A DNA stretch of 64,000 nucleotides from Diphasiastrum complanatum (GCA_029204225.1 CM055100.1:28224649-28288648); one strand, 5' to 3'. Numbered from the stretch's first letter, positions 10,826-21,321 are shown. The notes: generated from the letters alone by a model not told the origin. Program-made: numbers and translations.

Positions 10826-11540
10826 TGTTGAAGAATAAGCCCACAATTTCCTCCTTGGTGAATGACTACTTTCTATTTCATTCCTGCATGTTTATTGATC
10901 ATTGATCTAGGGTCAGGTGAAACCAACTTTGGTTCTACGTCTGCTCATCTGATACTTGCAGGAATCACAAACTTAGACAGCCAATTTATTTGAAGAACGC
11001 TTACAACAGGCTTTTGGCTGATCTCTAGCAAAGGGTAACCAATCTTGCCATAATTTCAAAGTTTAGATGTCAAGTTTAATAGCTTGAAGTCATTGAAGAC
11101 TTGGCCATCTTCAAGGACTTCCACAAAACTTGCATTTAGAACAAGTCTGCAGAAATACATTATTTTTTCAACATTCTGCAGAAATACACTATGTTTTCAA
11201 CAGCTTCGGCTTTTTCACATTTTTCCAAAATGCGACACTTTCATAGTTCAAAAGCTTGACTATTTTAAACACACCTTCAGGTCTTTGCGAAAAATGCGAA
11301 GAGAGAGAAAATTCCCGAAGGTCATCTATTTTCATGCGTTAAGCTGTTTTAAATACATCACCGTCTTTTTAGGGGCACCTTCGGCTTCTTGCGAAAGATG
11401 CGAAGAGAGAGAAAAATCTCGAAGGTCGTCTAAAATAAACGAGGAACATTCCAGCGACGTCCTCATCCACGTCAACGAAGCTAAATTACTGACCGTATAT
11501 ATTGTGTGCAGTTGCCACAAAAGCCATATACTTCCAAGTA
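10826..11540 (+). repeat. LTR copy 2 of the copia family, longest copy
   Basis: Starts TGTTGAAGAATAAGCCC directly after a polypurine tract. The first 400 bases match copy 1. The distal part contains two direct repeats with the core TGCGAAGAGAGAGAAAA (11295 and 11400) and a TATATATTG element near 11494. The exact 3' border is uncertain; RNase H copy 2 starts shortly after. Confidence 0.75.
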
Positions 11541-11559
11541 CAACGGCTTTTCTAATTAG

Positions 11560-11855
11560 ATGACAAGCACTACATCACACTCAATTCAATGCTACAACCA
11601 TTTTTTGTGACAACTTGAGCTGTATTTCATTGTCACTGAATCCCAATTTTCATGGCAAATCCAAGCACATAGAAATCCAGTATCATTTTATTCAAGAGAA
11701 AGTTTTCTCAGGGCAAGTGATCCTTCAATATTGCACAGCAGAAATAGTCGCAGACATCTTCACCAAAGCACTTCTTAGGATCAAGCATTAGAAGTTCTTC
11801 AATATGCTAAACCTGAGGAAGATACCAAGGCACCAACCATGACCTTAAGGGGGAC
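11560..11855 (+). pseudogene. Copia RNase H C-terminus, copy 2
   Basis: Second copy of the RNase H tail, with frameshifts relative to 10560-10806, again containing the S-K-H-I-E-I-Q-Y-H-F and V-A-D-I-F-T-K-A-L equivalents. It ends in CCTTAAGGGGGAC, a better conserved polypurine tract than copy 1, directly before LTR copy 3. Confidence 0.8.
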
Positions 11856-11960
11856 TGTTGGAAATTAAGCCCACGGTTGTCTCCTTGGTGAACAATAATT
11901 TCTATTTCAAGATTCTTTCTGCATGTTTATTGATCTTTGATCTAGGGTTTCTTTTGAAAG
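11856..11960 (+). repeat. LTR copy 3, first ~100 bases only
   Basis: Begins TGTTGGAAATTAAGCCCACG and follows copies 1 and 2 to the phrase TGATCTAGGG at about 11945. It then changes to the leader of the following gag element. Confidence 0.8.
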
Positions 11961-12031
11961 CATTTGTTGTTGTTCAAAGGAGTGCTTTGTGCATTGAAAC
12001 AGGTTGAAAGAGAAAATCAAGTCATTGCTAC

Positions 12032-13370
12032 ATGGCAACCTCAATTGGAGTCATGTTGGAAGCCAATGATAGGCTTACCTCAAGTAACTATTCATTGTGG
12101 AAAGTGAGGATGGAGTCACTTCTTGAGATGAATGATGTTTTGGATATTGTTGTAGATTTGGAGGAGAGACCATCAACACAACAAGATCAAATGAGGTATG
12201 ACAAGAGGGCCAAGAAGGCTCTACACATGATAAAGATGAATGTTACCAATGAACTTCTCAAGGAAGTTGGTAAGTGCACATCATCTTTGGAAGCTTGGAA
12301 TTCATTGAAGAAGCTTTATGAATCCAAGTCTACTTCTAGAGTGTTGACTCTAAGAAGGCAAATCTTTTCTTGTTTGCAAAAGAATGAAGAAAGTCCAAGT
12401 ACTTTTGTTTTGAGAATGAAAGCATTGAATGATGAGTTGGCTTGCATTGATGAAAGCATTAAGGAAGGAGAGCTTATTCAAGTAATTCTTAATGGCTTGT
12501 TGGATGATCATGCTAACATTGTTCAAAGTATTGCTATTCAAAAGACTTTGCTAAGTTTGATGGATCTTCAAAAGATCTTGATCAATGAGGAATATAGGCT
12601 TCAAGCAAGAGGTGGATCTACATCGACACTTCAAGAGGATGCTATGTTCACAAAGGGCAAACTCAATGGGCAAAACCAAAAGTAAGTGGTCTAAAGGGCA
12701 AAATCAAGTGGATGCTTCTTCAAGTGGCAAAAAGAAGGATAGATCGAAGCTCAAGTGCTTCTATTGTGGCATCAAAGGACACTTTTCAAGTAAGTGCTAC
12801 AAGAAGAAGAGAGATCAAGGAGACAAGCAAGGTAATCTAACTCTTGATGAGGATGGTTTGGATGTTCAAGATGCAAATGATGATGCTTTTGTGATGTCTT
12901 CATGTATGCTTGCTAATGATGGAAATCTAGATCCTTGGTGGATTGATAGTGGAGCAAGTTCACACATGACCTTTCACAAAGAGTACTTCACTTCTTTGCT
13001 GGCATATGGAGATGACAAGAGGGTGATCTACATGGCCAATGATGGTGAGTGTGCAATCAAAGGGATTGGCACAATTCTTATTTCTCTCTCTACAAATAGG
13101 AATGTTCATTTGGAGGATGTCTTGTTTATTCCATCTACTACCAAGAGTTTGCTTAGTGTGAGCCAAATGCTAAGTAAAGGCCTCAAGGTGGAGTTTGATG
13201 GAGATGCTTGTTTGATCAAAAGGAAGGATGTCTTGATTGGAAAAGGTAAAAGACAAGGGAAATTGTTCAAACTAGATGCTTGTGTTATTGCTAACCAAGT
13301 TGGATGTGTTGCAAGGGAGCAAATTTCTATTCAAGAAGTTTGGCACAAAAGGATGGGACACCTCAACTAG
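12032..13370 (+). pseudogene. Copia gag-protease, one frameshift from intact
   Basis: ATG at 12032 opens 217 codons of UBN2-type gag (N-Y-S-L-W-K-V-R-M ... L-N-D-E-L-A-C). A one-base shift near 12675 moves to the frame ending at 13370, which carries the zinc knuckle C-F-Y-C-G-I-K-G-H-F-S-S-K-C, the protease site W-W-I-D-S-G-A-S-S-H-M and the pre-integrase start W-H-K-R-M-G-H-L-N. All motifs are conserved, making this one of the youngest coding pieces in the window. The two frames overlap at 12585-12685, but the overlap repeats the same protein region, so a mutation is more likely than programmed frameshifting. Coding ends abruptly where an LTR fragment begins. Confidence 0.88.
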
Positions 13371-13620
13371 ACCCAAAATTAGTAGGGTTAGCATTTTGGT
13401 GGGAAAGCCAAGTAGCCAAATAGGATTTGGACCTGCTATAAAAGGATGTAACTCGTGGAGAGAGCAATCTTCTCTCTTCTCTATCTCATTTCATGCTTAT
13501 ACATGGTTCTCTTGGGTTCTACTATCCATTGGTGCACTATATTGGTGATTGCTTGCAATTCTATGTGTAGAATGATCTATATTTGTTATTTTTGGATCCA
13601 CACGCATGAAATACAATAGC
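13371..13620 (+). repeat. Copia LTR 3' fragment
   Basis: About 250 bases nearly identical to 17152-17403, starting TAGACCCAAAATTAGTA and including GGACCTGCTATAAAA (TATA-like) and GTTCTCTTGGGTTCTACTAT. It is joined to gag-protease on the left and to an inverted RNase H piece on the right. Confidence 0.85.
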
Positions 13621-13778
13621 TTGCTCTCTGAAAAATCCAGCAAGTGAAGATCCTTGATCATCCTCTTGATCCATACCATCTCCTTTGTGCAATGTGTAAG
13701 AGATTTGTACTCGGCCTCACTAGATGACAATGAGATAGTGGCTTGTTTCTTTGGCATCCATTATATAGCTCCATCACC
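13621..13778 (-). pseudogene. Copia RNase H shard (minus)
   Basis: Minus-strand codons K-K-Q-A-T-I-S-L-S-S-S-E-A-E-Y-K-S-L-T, the acidic S-S-S-E-A-E-Y block of copia RNase H, continuing to D-L-H-L-L-D-F-S-E-S and then running into LTR sequence. It is one of three copies of this segment in the window (14300-14425 minus, 16625-16710 plus). Confidence 0.85.
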
Positions 13779-13832
13779 AGGTGATGGGGCTATATAATGG
13801 ATGTCAAAGAAACAAGCCACTATCTCATTGTC
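13726..13832. repeat. 107-bp near-perfect palindrome from head-to-head RNase H copies
   Basis: Two 53-base arms (13726-13778 and 13780-13832) around one central base; only two positions mismatch. Each arm encodes the same RNase H segment, read outward from the centre. The inner part is CCATCACC-A-GGTGATGG. Confidence 0.93.
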
Positions 13833-14029
13833 CCAACTATCCAAATTTGAATCTACCCAAACTTGCATTCTAACTTTTCCACACTTTCAAAAAGTGTTTC
13901 TTCAAATGAAATTTACACTAATGAACTTTGAAAAGTCAACCTCTAAGTCTAAAACAAGTTTTGGCCTCAATATGCCAAATATGGAAATATAGCAAAATGA
14001 GATGAAACTAGTTGAATCTTTCACACTCC
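13831..14029 (-). repeat. Copia 3' LTR, first ~200 bases, minus strand
   Basis: Complement starts TGTGAAAGATTCAACTAG and matches 16942-17145. It directly follows the RNase H stop and a GAAGAGGGAG polypurine tract of the minus-strand copia D. It is cut at the palindrome. Confidence 0.85.
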
Positions 14030-15255
14030 CTCTTCAACTAGTTTTAGCATAGACTTTGATAATACTCCAAGTGAAGTCCTATGATTCATGAACAAGTCTT
14101 TTCCCAATGCTTTGGTGAAGATATCAGCTACACATTCCCTTGAAGACACATGTTGAAGCTCCACCTCCTTTGCAATGACTTGCTCCCTCACAAAATGATA
14201 TTGTATCTCAATATTCTTGCTCCTACCATGAAAGATAGGATTGGATGCCATTCTTTGGGCTGATTGATTGTCACAAAAGATGATTGGGCTCTCTGAAAAA
14301 TCCAACAAGTGAAGATCCTTTATCATCCTCTTGATCCATACCATCTCCTTTGTGCAATGTGTAAGAGCTTTGTACTCGGCCTCACTAGGTGACAATGAGA
14401 TAGTGGCTTTTTTTTTTACATCCATTATATAGCTCCATCACCTATGAAAATACAATAAGCACTAATGGATTTCCTATCCATTACATCTCCAGCATAGTCT
14501 GAATCTAAAAATCCAAAAAGATTAGATGATGATCTCTCATACAATATGCCAAAATCTCGAGTTCCAATGATGTACCTCAAAACTCGCTTTCCTAGCTTCC
14601 AATGCTCCTCACCAGGATCTTGCATGAATTGACTCAATCTTCCAACACAATAGCTTAGATCAGGTCTAGTAATAGTTATATAGATGAGTGAACCAACTAG
14701 CTTCCTATAGAGAGTAATGTCCTCGAAGGATCTTTCATTACCTCTTATAGTTAGCTTTACATGAGACTCCATAGGTGTATCAATAGCTTTTGCATCTACC
14801 ATATGAAATATTTCTAGAATAGAATTAGCATACTTGTCTTGACAAATGAAAGTAGATTGAGAAGATCTAATGAATTCTATTTCCAAAATGTAATGCAAAT
14901 TACCAAGATCATGCACCTCAAACTCCTTCTGAGCATTCTTGATATCCTCCACATCTTGATTGTCTCCACCACTCAAGATGATATCATCCACATAGATTAG
15001 CAAGATGGTAACATCATTTCCAGCAAACCTATAATAAAGTGAATGATCATACTCACTCATAAGAAAGCCTTGAGAGAGTAAAAAAGTGTTAAGCTTAACA
15101 TATCAACTCCTTGGTGCTTGCTTAAGGCCATACAAACTCTTTTGTAGAAGACACACATGATTTGGTTTTGTTGATGAAATGTAGCTCTTGGGTTGCTCCA
15201 TGTACACTTCCTCCTCAAGATCACCATTCAAAAATGCATTTGAAATGTCCGTTTG
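14021..15255 (-). pseudogene. Copia RT palm and RNase H, active-site box intact
   Basis: After a stop at 15256 the sequence continues with the [10 protein letters not shown] motif. The open frame from 15060 has the catalytic I-Y-V-D-D-I-I-L box, then P-M-E-S and R-P-D-L-S-Y-C-V-G-R-L-S-Q-F, D-S-D-Y-A-G-D and, past a stop at 14425, A-T-I-S-L-S-P-S-E-A-E-Y-K-A-L and V-A-D-I-F-T-K-A-L. RNase H ends at about 14033, adjacent to the polypurine tract. Both polymerase and RNase H acidic residues are present; only point stops separate the pieces. Confidence 0.88.
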
Positions 15256-15839
15256 TCATAGATCCCATCCATAAAGTGTAGCAGGTGAAATGATGACTCG
15301 AATGCTTACCATCTTTTCCATGGGTGCAAAGGTCTCATCATAGTCAATCCCTTGTTGTTGAGCATATCCTTTTTCCACTAACCTTGCCTTGTACTTGTTG
15401 ATAAATCCATCTTGGTTTGTCTTCACCTTGAAGATCCATTTGCATCCAATAGCTTTCTTGTCCTTAGGCAACTCCACCAATCTCCATATTCCATTCTTCA
15501 TAAGAGCTGATACTCAAGATCCATTGCTTGGATCCACTCCTCTTCTTTCCTTGCTTGATTTACACTTGTAGGCTCATCCAAAGAGGTTAGGAAAGCAACA
15601 TAATTTCCAGAAACTACTTGATTACCTTTTTTATCATATGTGAGCCTTGAAGGTACTTGTCTTTTTCTTGATGTTCTCCTTGGCTTTTGACTTGATGAAG
15701 GTCCATCATCACCACCATCCAAAGTAGGATCCTTCTCATCAACATCAAGAATGTTAGATCCATCCACTCTACCATCAACCCATGCTTGAAGACACCTTTG
15801 AAATGTTCCCCTCATCAAAAATGACATCTCTACCAACAA
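15256..15839 (-). pseudogene. Copia integrase-RT linker and RT N-terminus
   Basis: 15839-15498 carries the Ser/Pro/Arg-rich linker (P-R-R-T-S-R-K-R-Q-V-P-S-R-L). 15501-15256 gives the RT fingers: G-I-W-R-L-V-E-L-P-K, G-C-K-W-I-F-K-V-K, and Y-K-A-R-L-V-E-K-G-Y-A-Q. The frames overlap by a few bases with a shift near 15500. Confidence 0.85.
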
Positions 15840-16640
15840 TCACTTTGTTAGTAGAAGGAATGTAAACCTTGTAGGCTTTACTCACCTCACTATATCCAAC
15901 AAAAATACCTCTTCTTGAAGATGGATCCTCCTTGGTCCTATCATCAAGAGTAATGTTGACATATCATGTGCATCCAAAGGTTTTTAGAAAGTCGACACTC
16001 GGCCTCCTCTTGAATAACATCTCAAAAGGTGTCCTTCCATCCAAAATAGCACTCGGCCACCTATTGCACAAGAAATTGCCACACAACAAAGCTTGATCCC
16101 AAAATGGTTTGTCAAGATTAGCACTTAACCTCATAGCTTTAGCACTTTACATAAAGTCCTATTCTTCCTTTCAACCACTCCACTTTGTTGAGGGGTCCTT
16201 GATGTTGTATACTCCCTCTTGATCCCATGCTCATCACAAAAGGCCTTGAACTTGTTAGATATGTACTCACCACCATTGTCACCTCTCAAGCACTTGATCT
16301 TTGTGGAAAATTGGTTCTCCCTTGCATTCTTGAACTTGACAAAGACATCATACACTTCATCCTTGCTCTTTAGTAGATAGATCCAACAAAATCTATTAAA
16401 ATCATCAATGAATATTACATACATCTTAGCTCCACTATTGCTAATTGTAGTAAATCCATGAATATCCAAATGTACAAGTTGAAAAGGCTTTGTAGATCTA
16501 GAAATAGATCTAGTATAAGGTAGTCTATGTGACTTAGACAAAGCACAAGACTCACAAACATGCTTGACATTACTTAAGGAACTTGGAAGACCAATCACAA
16601 CCTTCTTCCTTGCCATTACCTCCAAAGCTCTTACACATTG
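15840..16640 (-). pseudogene. Copia integrase with conserved catalytic triad
   Basis: Minus-strand frame with C-E-S-C-A-L-S-K-S-H-R-L-P-Y (pre-integrase end), then the integrase core: D in V-H-L-D-I-H-G, D in F-I-D-D-F-N-R, D in L-R-G-D-N-G-G-E-Y and E in G-V-V-E-R-K-N-R-T-L, so the catalytic residues are retained. A stop at about 16131 interrupts it, but homology continues (F-W-D-Q-A ... F-G-C-T) to about 15840. Confidence 0.87.
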
Positions 16641-16946
16641 CACAAAGGAGATGGTATGGATCAAGAGGATGATCAAGGATCTTCACTTGCTGGATTTTTT
16701 AGAGAGCCCAATCATCTTTTGTGACAATCAATCAGCCCAAAGAATGGCATGCATATTGAGATACAATATCATTTTGTGAGGGAGCAAGTCATTGCAAAGG
16801 AGGTGGAGCTTCAACATGTGTCTTCAAGGGAATGTGTAACTGATATCTTCACCAAAGCATTGGGAAAAGACTTGTTCATGAATCATAGGACTTCACTTGG
16901 AGTATTATCAAAGTCTATGCTAAAACTAGTTGAAGAGGGAGTGTGA
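16625..16946 (+). pseudogene. Copia RNase H C-terminus (plus), fused to inverted integrase
   Basis: From A-L-T-H-C-T-K-E-M-V-W-I-K (about 16625) through I-F-C-D-N-Q-S-A to D-I-F-T-K-A-L-G-K and the terminal V-E-E-G-V. The 5' edge is a junction to minus-strand integrase DNA. A small deletion at about 16748 removes part of the N-P-I-F-H-G-R-S-K motif. It is followed by GAAGAGGGAG and an LTR. Confidence 0.85.
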
Positions 16947-17510
16947 AAGATTCAACTAGTTTCATCACATTTTGCTATATTTCCATATTTGGCATATTGA
17001 GGCCAAAACTTGTTTTAGACTTAGAGGTTGACTTTTCAAATTTCATTAGTCTAAATTTCATTTGAATAAACACTTTTTGAAAGTGTGAGAAAGTTAGAAT
17101 GCGAGTTTGAGTAGATTCAAATTTGGATAGTTGGGTACATTGAATCTAGACCCAAAATTAGTACGGTTAGCATTTTGGTGGGAAAGCCAAGTGGCCAAAT
17201 AGGGTTTAGACCTGCTATAAAATGATGTAACTCGTGGAAAGAGCAATATTCTCTCTTCTCTATCTCATTTCATGCTTATACATGGTTCTCTTGGGTTCTA
17301 CTATCCATTGGTGCACTATCTCGGTGATTGCTTGCAATTCTATGTGTAGAACGATCTATATTTGTTATTTTTGGATCCACACGTGTGAAATACAATAGCT
17401 TGCTAGTCTTGTACGGACAGCAACAGTACATAATCATTTCATTCAAGTTTGATCAAGTTCTATTGGTGTTTGCATCTCATTTTGTGTGTAGATGCTGATT
17501 TTTCTACATT
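16942..17510 (+). repeat. Copia LTR, plus strand, near complete
   Basis: Begins TGTGAAAGATTCAACTAG after the polypurine tract. Its first half matches 13831-14029 (inverted) and its second half matches 13371-13620, which proves the LTR identity. It contains CCTGCTATAAAATG (TATA-like) near 17212 and a CCACACGTGTGAAA G-box at 17378. The 3' end at TTTTTCTACA (17510) is a guess. Confidence 0.75.
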
Positions 17511-17552
17511 GGTGAGATTGGTAGTGTATTTCTCTTTCTAACCAAAGATCAT

Positions 17553-18424
17553 TCAAGTAGACTGGATCTTAAGGATCTGAAATCTTTTACAACCACCTCT
17601 TGAGGATTCATACGGATGCTGATGTAAGAATTTATGTATGTCCTCCTCAATGGTGACTAGTTTTGAAACAATGGTACGGCCCCTTGATGTAGATGGCCCT
17701 GTTTCTGTAGCTTGAGAAGTTGTGGTTGCTTCTTCTTCTTCTTCCCCTTGATCCATGTCGGTGTCCATTTGACCTCATCTTGTTGAGGTGGCGAGAAGGG
17801 TGGCATGAGTGGGGGAGGGGGGGTTTGTTTGCAATACCTGAGCAGAGGCTTTTCATATTCTCTTATAAGAGATTTTGTCGTTGCCAATTCAGCCGATGCC
17901 TCACTCGTGAATCGATCAAATCTGTCCTGGAATTCAGACAATGAATGATGATATGTCTTGATCTTCTCAAGAGGGACAAGACGATCTAGAGCTTCCATAT
18001 AAAGATAATTGTCACGCTCCGTGGCTGTGGCATCCAATTCTCCTAGGATCCTTTCTTTGTCAAGGTTGCCCATTTCCAGTTGCCCTTGCAATAATAGAAC
18101 TTGTTGTTTCGCGTCCTGAACGGCTTCGTCAACCTGATCTTGTGCATTTGTTAGCACATTCTAGAGAGTTGATATGTATTTCTCCAAGGCATCTACATGT
18201 TGTTATGCCTTCTTCAACTCCGCTTTTGACTTATCTTCGTGTTGTTTGGCGATCTTTAGCTCTCAGTTCAGTTGGATGAGTTTTTGATTGATAAGAATGT
18301 TTTTTGATCCCAAATCGACAATTTGCTTTTCGATTGTCGCTTTTGATCAAGCATAGTCTGGATCATCTAAGGCTTTCTTCAATTTCTCAAATGCTTTCAA
18401 CGTCTCAATCGTCCAAATTAGTAC
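17553..18424 (-). pseudogene. Extra coiled-coil ORF of a gypsy element, copy 1
   Basis: Unrecognised protein, clearly homologous to 62193-62990. From 18424 inward it has alternating charged/hydrophobic heptads (D-L-G-S-K-N-I-L-I-N-Q-K-L, then V-Q-D-A-K-Q-Q-V-L-L-L, then L-D-A-T-A-T-E-R-D), a Pro-rich stretch P-P-P-P-L-M-P-P-F-S-P-P-Q-Q, an Asp/Glu-rich linker and the conserved F-L-H-Q-H-P-Y-E-S-S-R-G-G end near 17590. There are four to five point stops and one shift near 17770. It lies immediately downstream of a gypsy RT on the same strand; RNase H and integrase are missing between them. It is not gag or pol; function unknown. Structural or env-position protein is an inference. Confidence 0.7.
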
Positions 18425-18445
18425 AATGGTCAACTTATATATAGA

Positions 18446-19039
18446 TCATGTTAAGTCTACAAAAAATAAAATGAATATCTGATAATAGTTTGCAGGACAC
18501 ATAAAAATATAAACTCCTCGAATTGTTCCTGGTGGTGGCAACTCCACATTGACTTTGATTTTGAAATAATTTGTAGCAATGTCATGTCTTGATATCACAT
18601 GTCCAAGAACAACTCCATGAGTAACCCAAATCTGACACTTTTCTAGATTTAAGGAGATTTGGTACTTGCAACAATGTTCAAAATAATTTTTCCAAACAAT
18701 CCAGATAGTTTGTATCAGTACTATATGGAGTCCGAGATCATCCAAGTAAATTTCAAGAAATTTTTGCAAATAGTCTATGAAAGCAAATTGCATAACCCTC
18801 TAGAATGAAGTCAGTGCATTACAATGTCCAAATGGCATAATTTTATAAGCATATGTTCCCCATTTCATTGCAAAAACTTTTTTATGTCAATCCGCAGGTG
18901 TGAGTTTTACTTGGTTATAACCACTGAATCCATCCAAAAAACTGTAGGCTTCTGCTCCACATCAAGGCGATCCAATATGCTTTCTATAAAGGGTAATGGA
19001 AAGTGATCCTTTCGCGTCATTTTGTTCAAGCTGGCTTTG
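18446..19039 (-). pseudogene. Gypsy (Tat/Athila-like) RT, downstream part
   Basis: Minus-strand gypsy reverse transcriptase. 19095-18907 includes M-T-R-K-D-H-F-P-L-P-F-I, a motif characteristic of Tat/Athila-type RT. 18793-18446 has I-Y-L-D-D-L (the catalytic Y-x-D-D box, intact), L-N-L-E-K-C and L-G-H-V-I-S. The domain is cut at 19044 by the LTR element 19045-23786; its upstream part lies at 23787-24025. Confidence 0.85.
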
Positions 19040-19044
19040 AGATT

Positions 19045-19876
19045 TGAGAAAGAAGTAAAAAAAGGACCAAGAGTGGATCCTAATCTGATCCTCAAGAGGG
19101 ATTGGTTGTCAGATTACTTTATCTATCAATCTACTTCAGATTAAGATCACTCTAGATCAATTCTAGACACAAAATCCTAACAAGAACAATCATTAATTGA
19201 AGGTAAGTGTAATTTATGGTTTCACATGTGTGAAACACTGTCTGAGTACGGACTCCAACCTGAAAATCAAGTACACATTGATAGAACCTCAAAACAATCA
19301 AAACAAATGTAGACAAATGGAGAGAATCACTCAAAATTGCTTCCAAAACCAAGATTGGTGTCTCACATTGATTATGGCCAAATGTGGCTCTATATATACA
19401 ATAAGTGAGATCTCGTGGTACTGATCCTTCCTCTGATCCCACATGTGTGAAGGTGCTTTGTCATATGATGATTCATCATCCAAAACTGACACTTGGACAA
19501 AACCTTCTATTTTGAGCACTTTTGGTCCATTTTCCTTCTATATGGAGATCTACTTGGAAATCTTCTAGAAGTCAAAATTCGCCTACTTCAGCTTATTCCA
19601 CACATGTGAGCTATCCTCTACACATGGGATATGACACTTAACCAAAGGATGTGGCTCATTCAATCAATAGATTGATGCCATGTGTCATATGTCTAGAAAA
19701 CTAGTTTTTGGCCTTTTTAGCCACTAGAACTTGAATTAAATCATATGTACAACCTATATGATTATGGTACATGACAAGTACACTATTTTCACACGTGGAA
19801 ACAGGCTTCACACATGTGTGTTTATCTATATACAAAATTTTTGGCCTCTACCAAGCTTATTTTTGCATTTTTCACA
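19045..19876 (-). repeat. 3' LTR of the non-autonomous element
   Basis: 832 bases, TGAGAAAG...TTTTCACA on the plus strand. It is about 95 percent or more alike to 22957-23786 by eye and contains several CACATGTGTG/CACACGTGG palindromic motifs and TCTATATATACAATA near 19390. Confidence 0.88.
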
Positions 19877-20013
19877 CTCCTCAAAAATCTAGCCTGGTAG
19901 ATCTAGCTTGATGGAAAACATGATGATCTTGAACTTGACTCCATGGGCTGAATTGGTCTTTGCTGGTTCAAAAGGTGTGAAGATCAGCCAATGAGCTTGA
20001 CGTTGATCTGAAA

Positions 20014-21321
20014 TCACCATATCCATGATAGTGCTTCTTTGATGTTGACATCTTTGATGAGCTTGAGAGCTTTGCACCATCCTAGCACCTCCAAAATTGA
20101 TTCCTTCCAATTTTCATGTAGATGCTTGACCTTGAGGCTTGCTCCTTCACATTCACATGAGATATGCTCCTCTTTCCCTTGAAATGTGAGCCACATGGGT
20201 TCAACCATGTTTCTTGAGTTTCTTTTTGGAATCACAACTTGAGAAGGTCTCTCCTCCTCAATCCTTGGCACACTTGAACCTTGAGATGACTCCTTAAGAT
20301 CCTCTTCATGATGCTCCTTCTTGATGGAAATCCGAGACCTCCATGTCTCATAATGATCACAACAAGTATGACCATTCAATATGCACTTCCTATGATTATC
20401 AAGATTACTTATGCTAGAAACATAAGTCCAAAAATCACCACAACTTGGCATGATTTTTCCAATATTGAAATCAAAAGGTATCTCCATCTCAATAAGGCTA
20501 ACTACTTGCTTATGGATATAAGTGTCCACTTTGGATGCTTCACTTATTCTCATAAGAAGTTTACAACTTGCCTTTAGGATTGAAAACATACAATTTTCAT
20601 CTTTATGAATGAACACATCATTCATGATCTTATTGAAACCAAAAGATCCTACATTATGAAGATATTTCCATTTCCTTGACTTCATAACTAATGTAAACTT
20701 ACAAGGAAAACATATTTTGCTATCTTTTAAGGCATCACACTCAACTAGTATTGCCTTAATCCACCTTTGAGATACAAAAATCTCTTCAAAGCAAAATGGT
20801 TTTTCATAAGTTGACATGAGAGCATAAATCAAACTATTTTCATTTTGTGATTGCTCCTTATTCTTGATTGATTTCTCTTGGATAATAACAATAAGTTTGA
20901 ACTTATCTAAAGTTCCAAGCAAAATACTTTCCAAGGACATAAAATAAATCCAAGTTACTTTCATGAAAGTGACATCTATCTTTGCATCTTGAACCAAAGA
21001 ATGCACTTCCAAATGAAAAATCTCAAAAGATTTGACATGTGTTGTGATGGACTCTTGAAGACAAATCTTGCAAGTCCTTGTGAGACTCCAAGCCTCATTC
21101 ACCTTTCCACAAAGGAAACACCTTTCCTTGGACTTGTCCTTCTTGTATTTTCATTTTGAACTTGAAGCTCCATCCTTCACCTCGGCCCCCTTGCTTTGGT
21201 TCTCCTTGGATGGACTGGTCTTCTTTTTGTAGCATCTTGAGAAAAAATGTCATCCCTTGCCACAAAGGTTGCACTCAGGATCCTTTCTTTCCTTCAATAG
21301 GATGCCACCTATTGATGCCAT
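20014..21321 (-). pseudogene. Zinc-knuckle ORF private to the non-autonomous LTR element
   Basis: One minus-strand frame of 436 codons from ATG at 21321, interrupted only by two TGA codons (21250-21252 and 21151-21153). Near residue 20 the CX2CX4HX4C knuckle C-N-L-C-G-K-G-x-H-F-F-S-R-C is clear, with the first stop at x. A lysine/serine-rich spacer follows, then a second cysteine group (C-F-L-C near residue 69 and C-K-I-C). The remaining 360 residues are open, with many Cys and Trp but no domain I recognise, and a polar C-terminal part. It may act as a nucleocapsid-like RNA-binding protein; this is an inference from the knuckle and its place between two LTRs. Confidence 0.65.

Larger units (their letters stand above)
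14021..16640 (-). mobile_element. Copia element D pol region, minus strand
   Basis: About 2.6 kb of well-preserved copia pol on the minus strand: pre-integrase/integrase (16640-15840), linker (15839-15502), RT (15501-14800) and RNase H (14800-14033), then the start of the 3' LTR. No gag, protease or 5' LTR of this copy is present. At about 16625-16640 it fuses to an RNase H piece of opposite orientation. Confidence 0.88.

Noticed and set aside
12585-12685. Programmed frameshift between gag and protease in the 12-kb copia
   Set aside because: Copia normally uses one long frame. No slippery site plus structure is evident, and both frames cover the same gag region, so a base loss is simpler.
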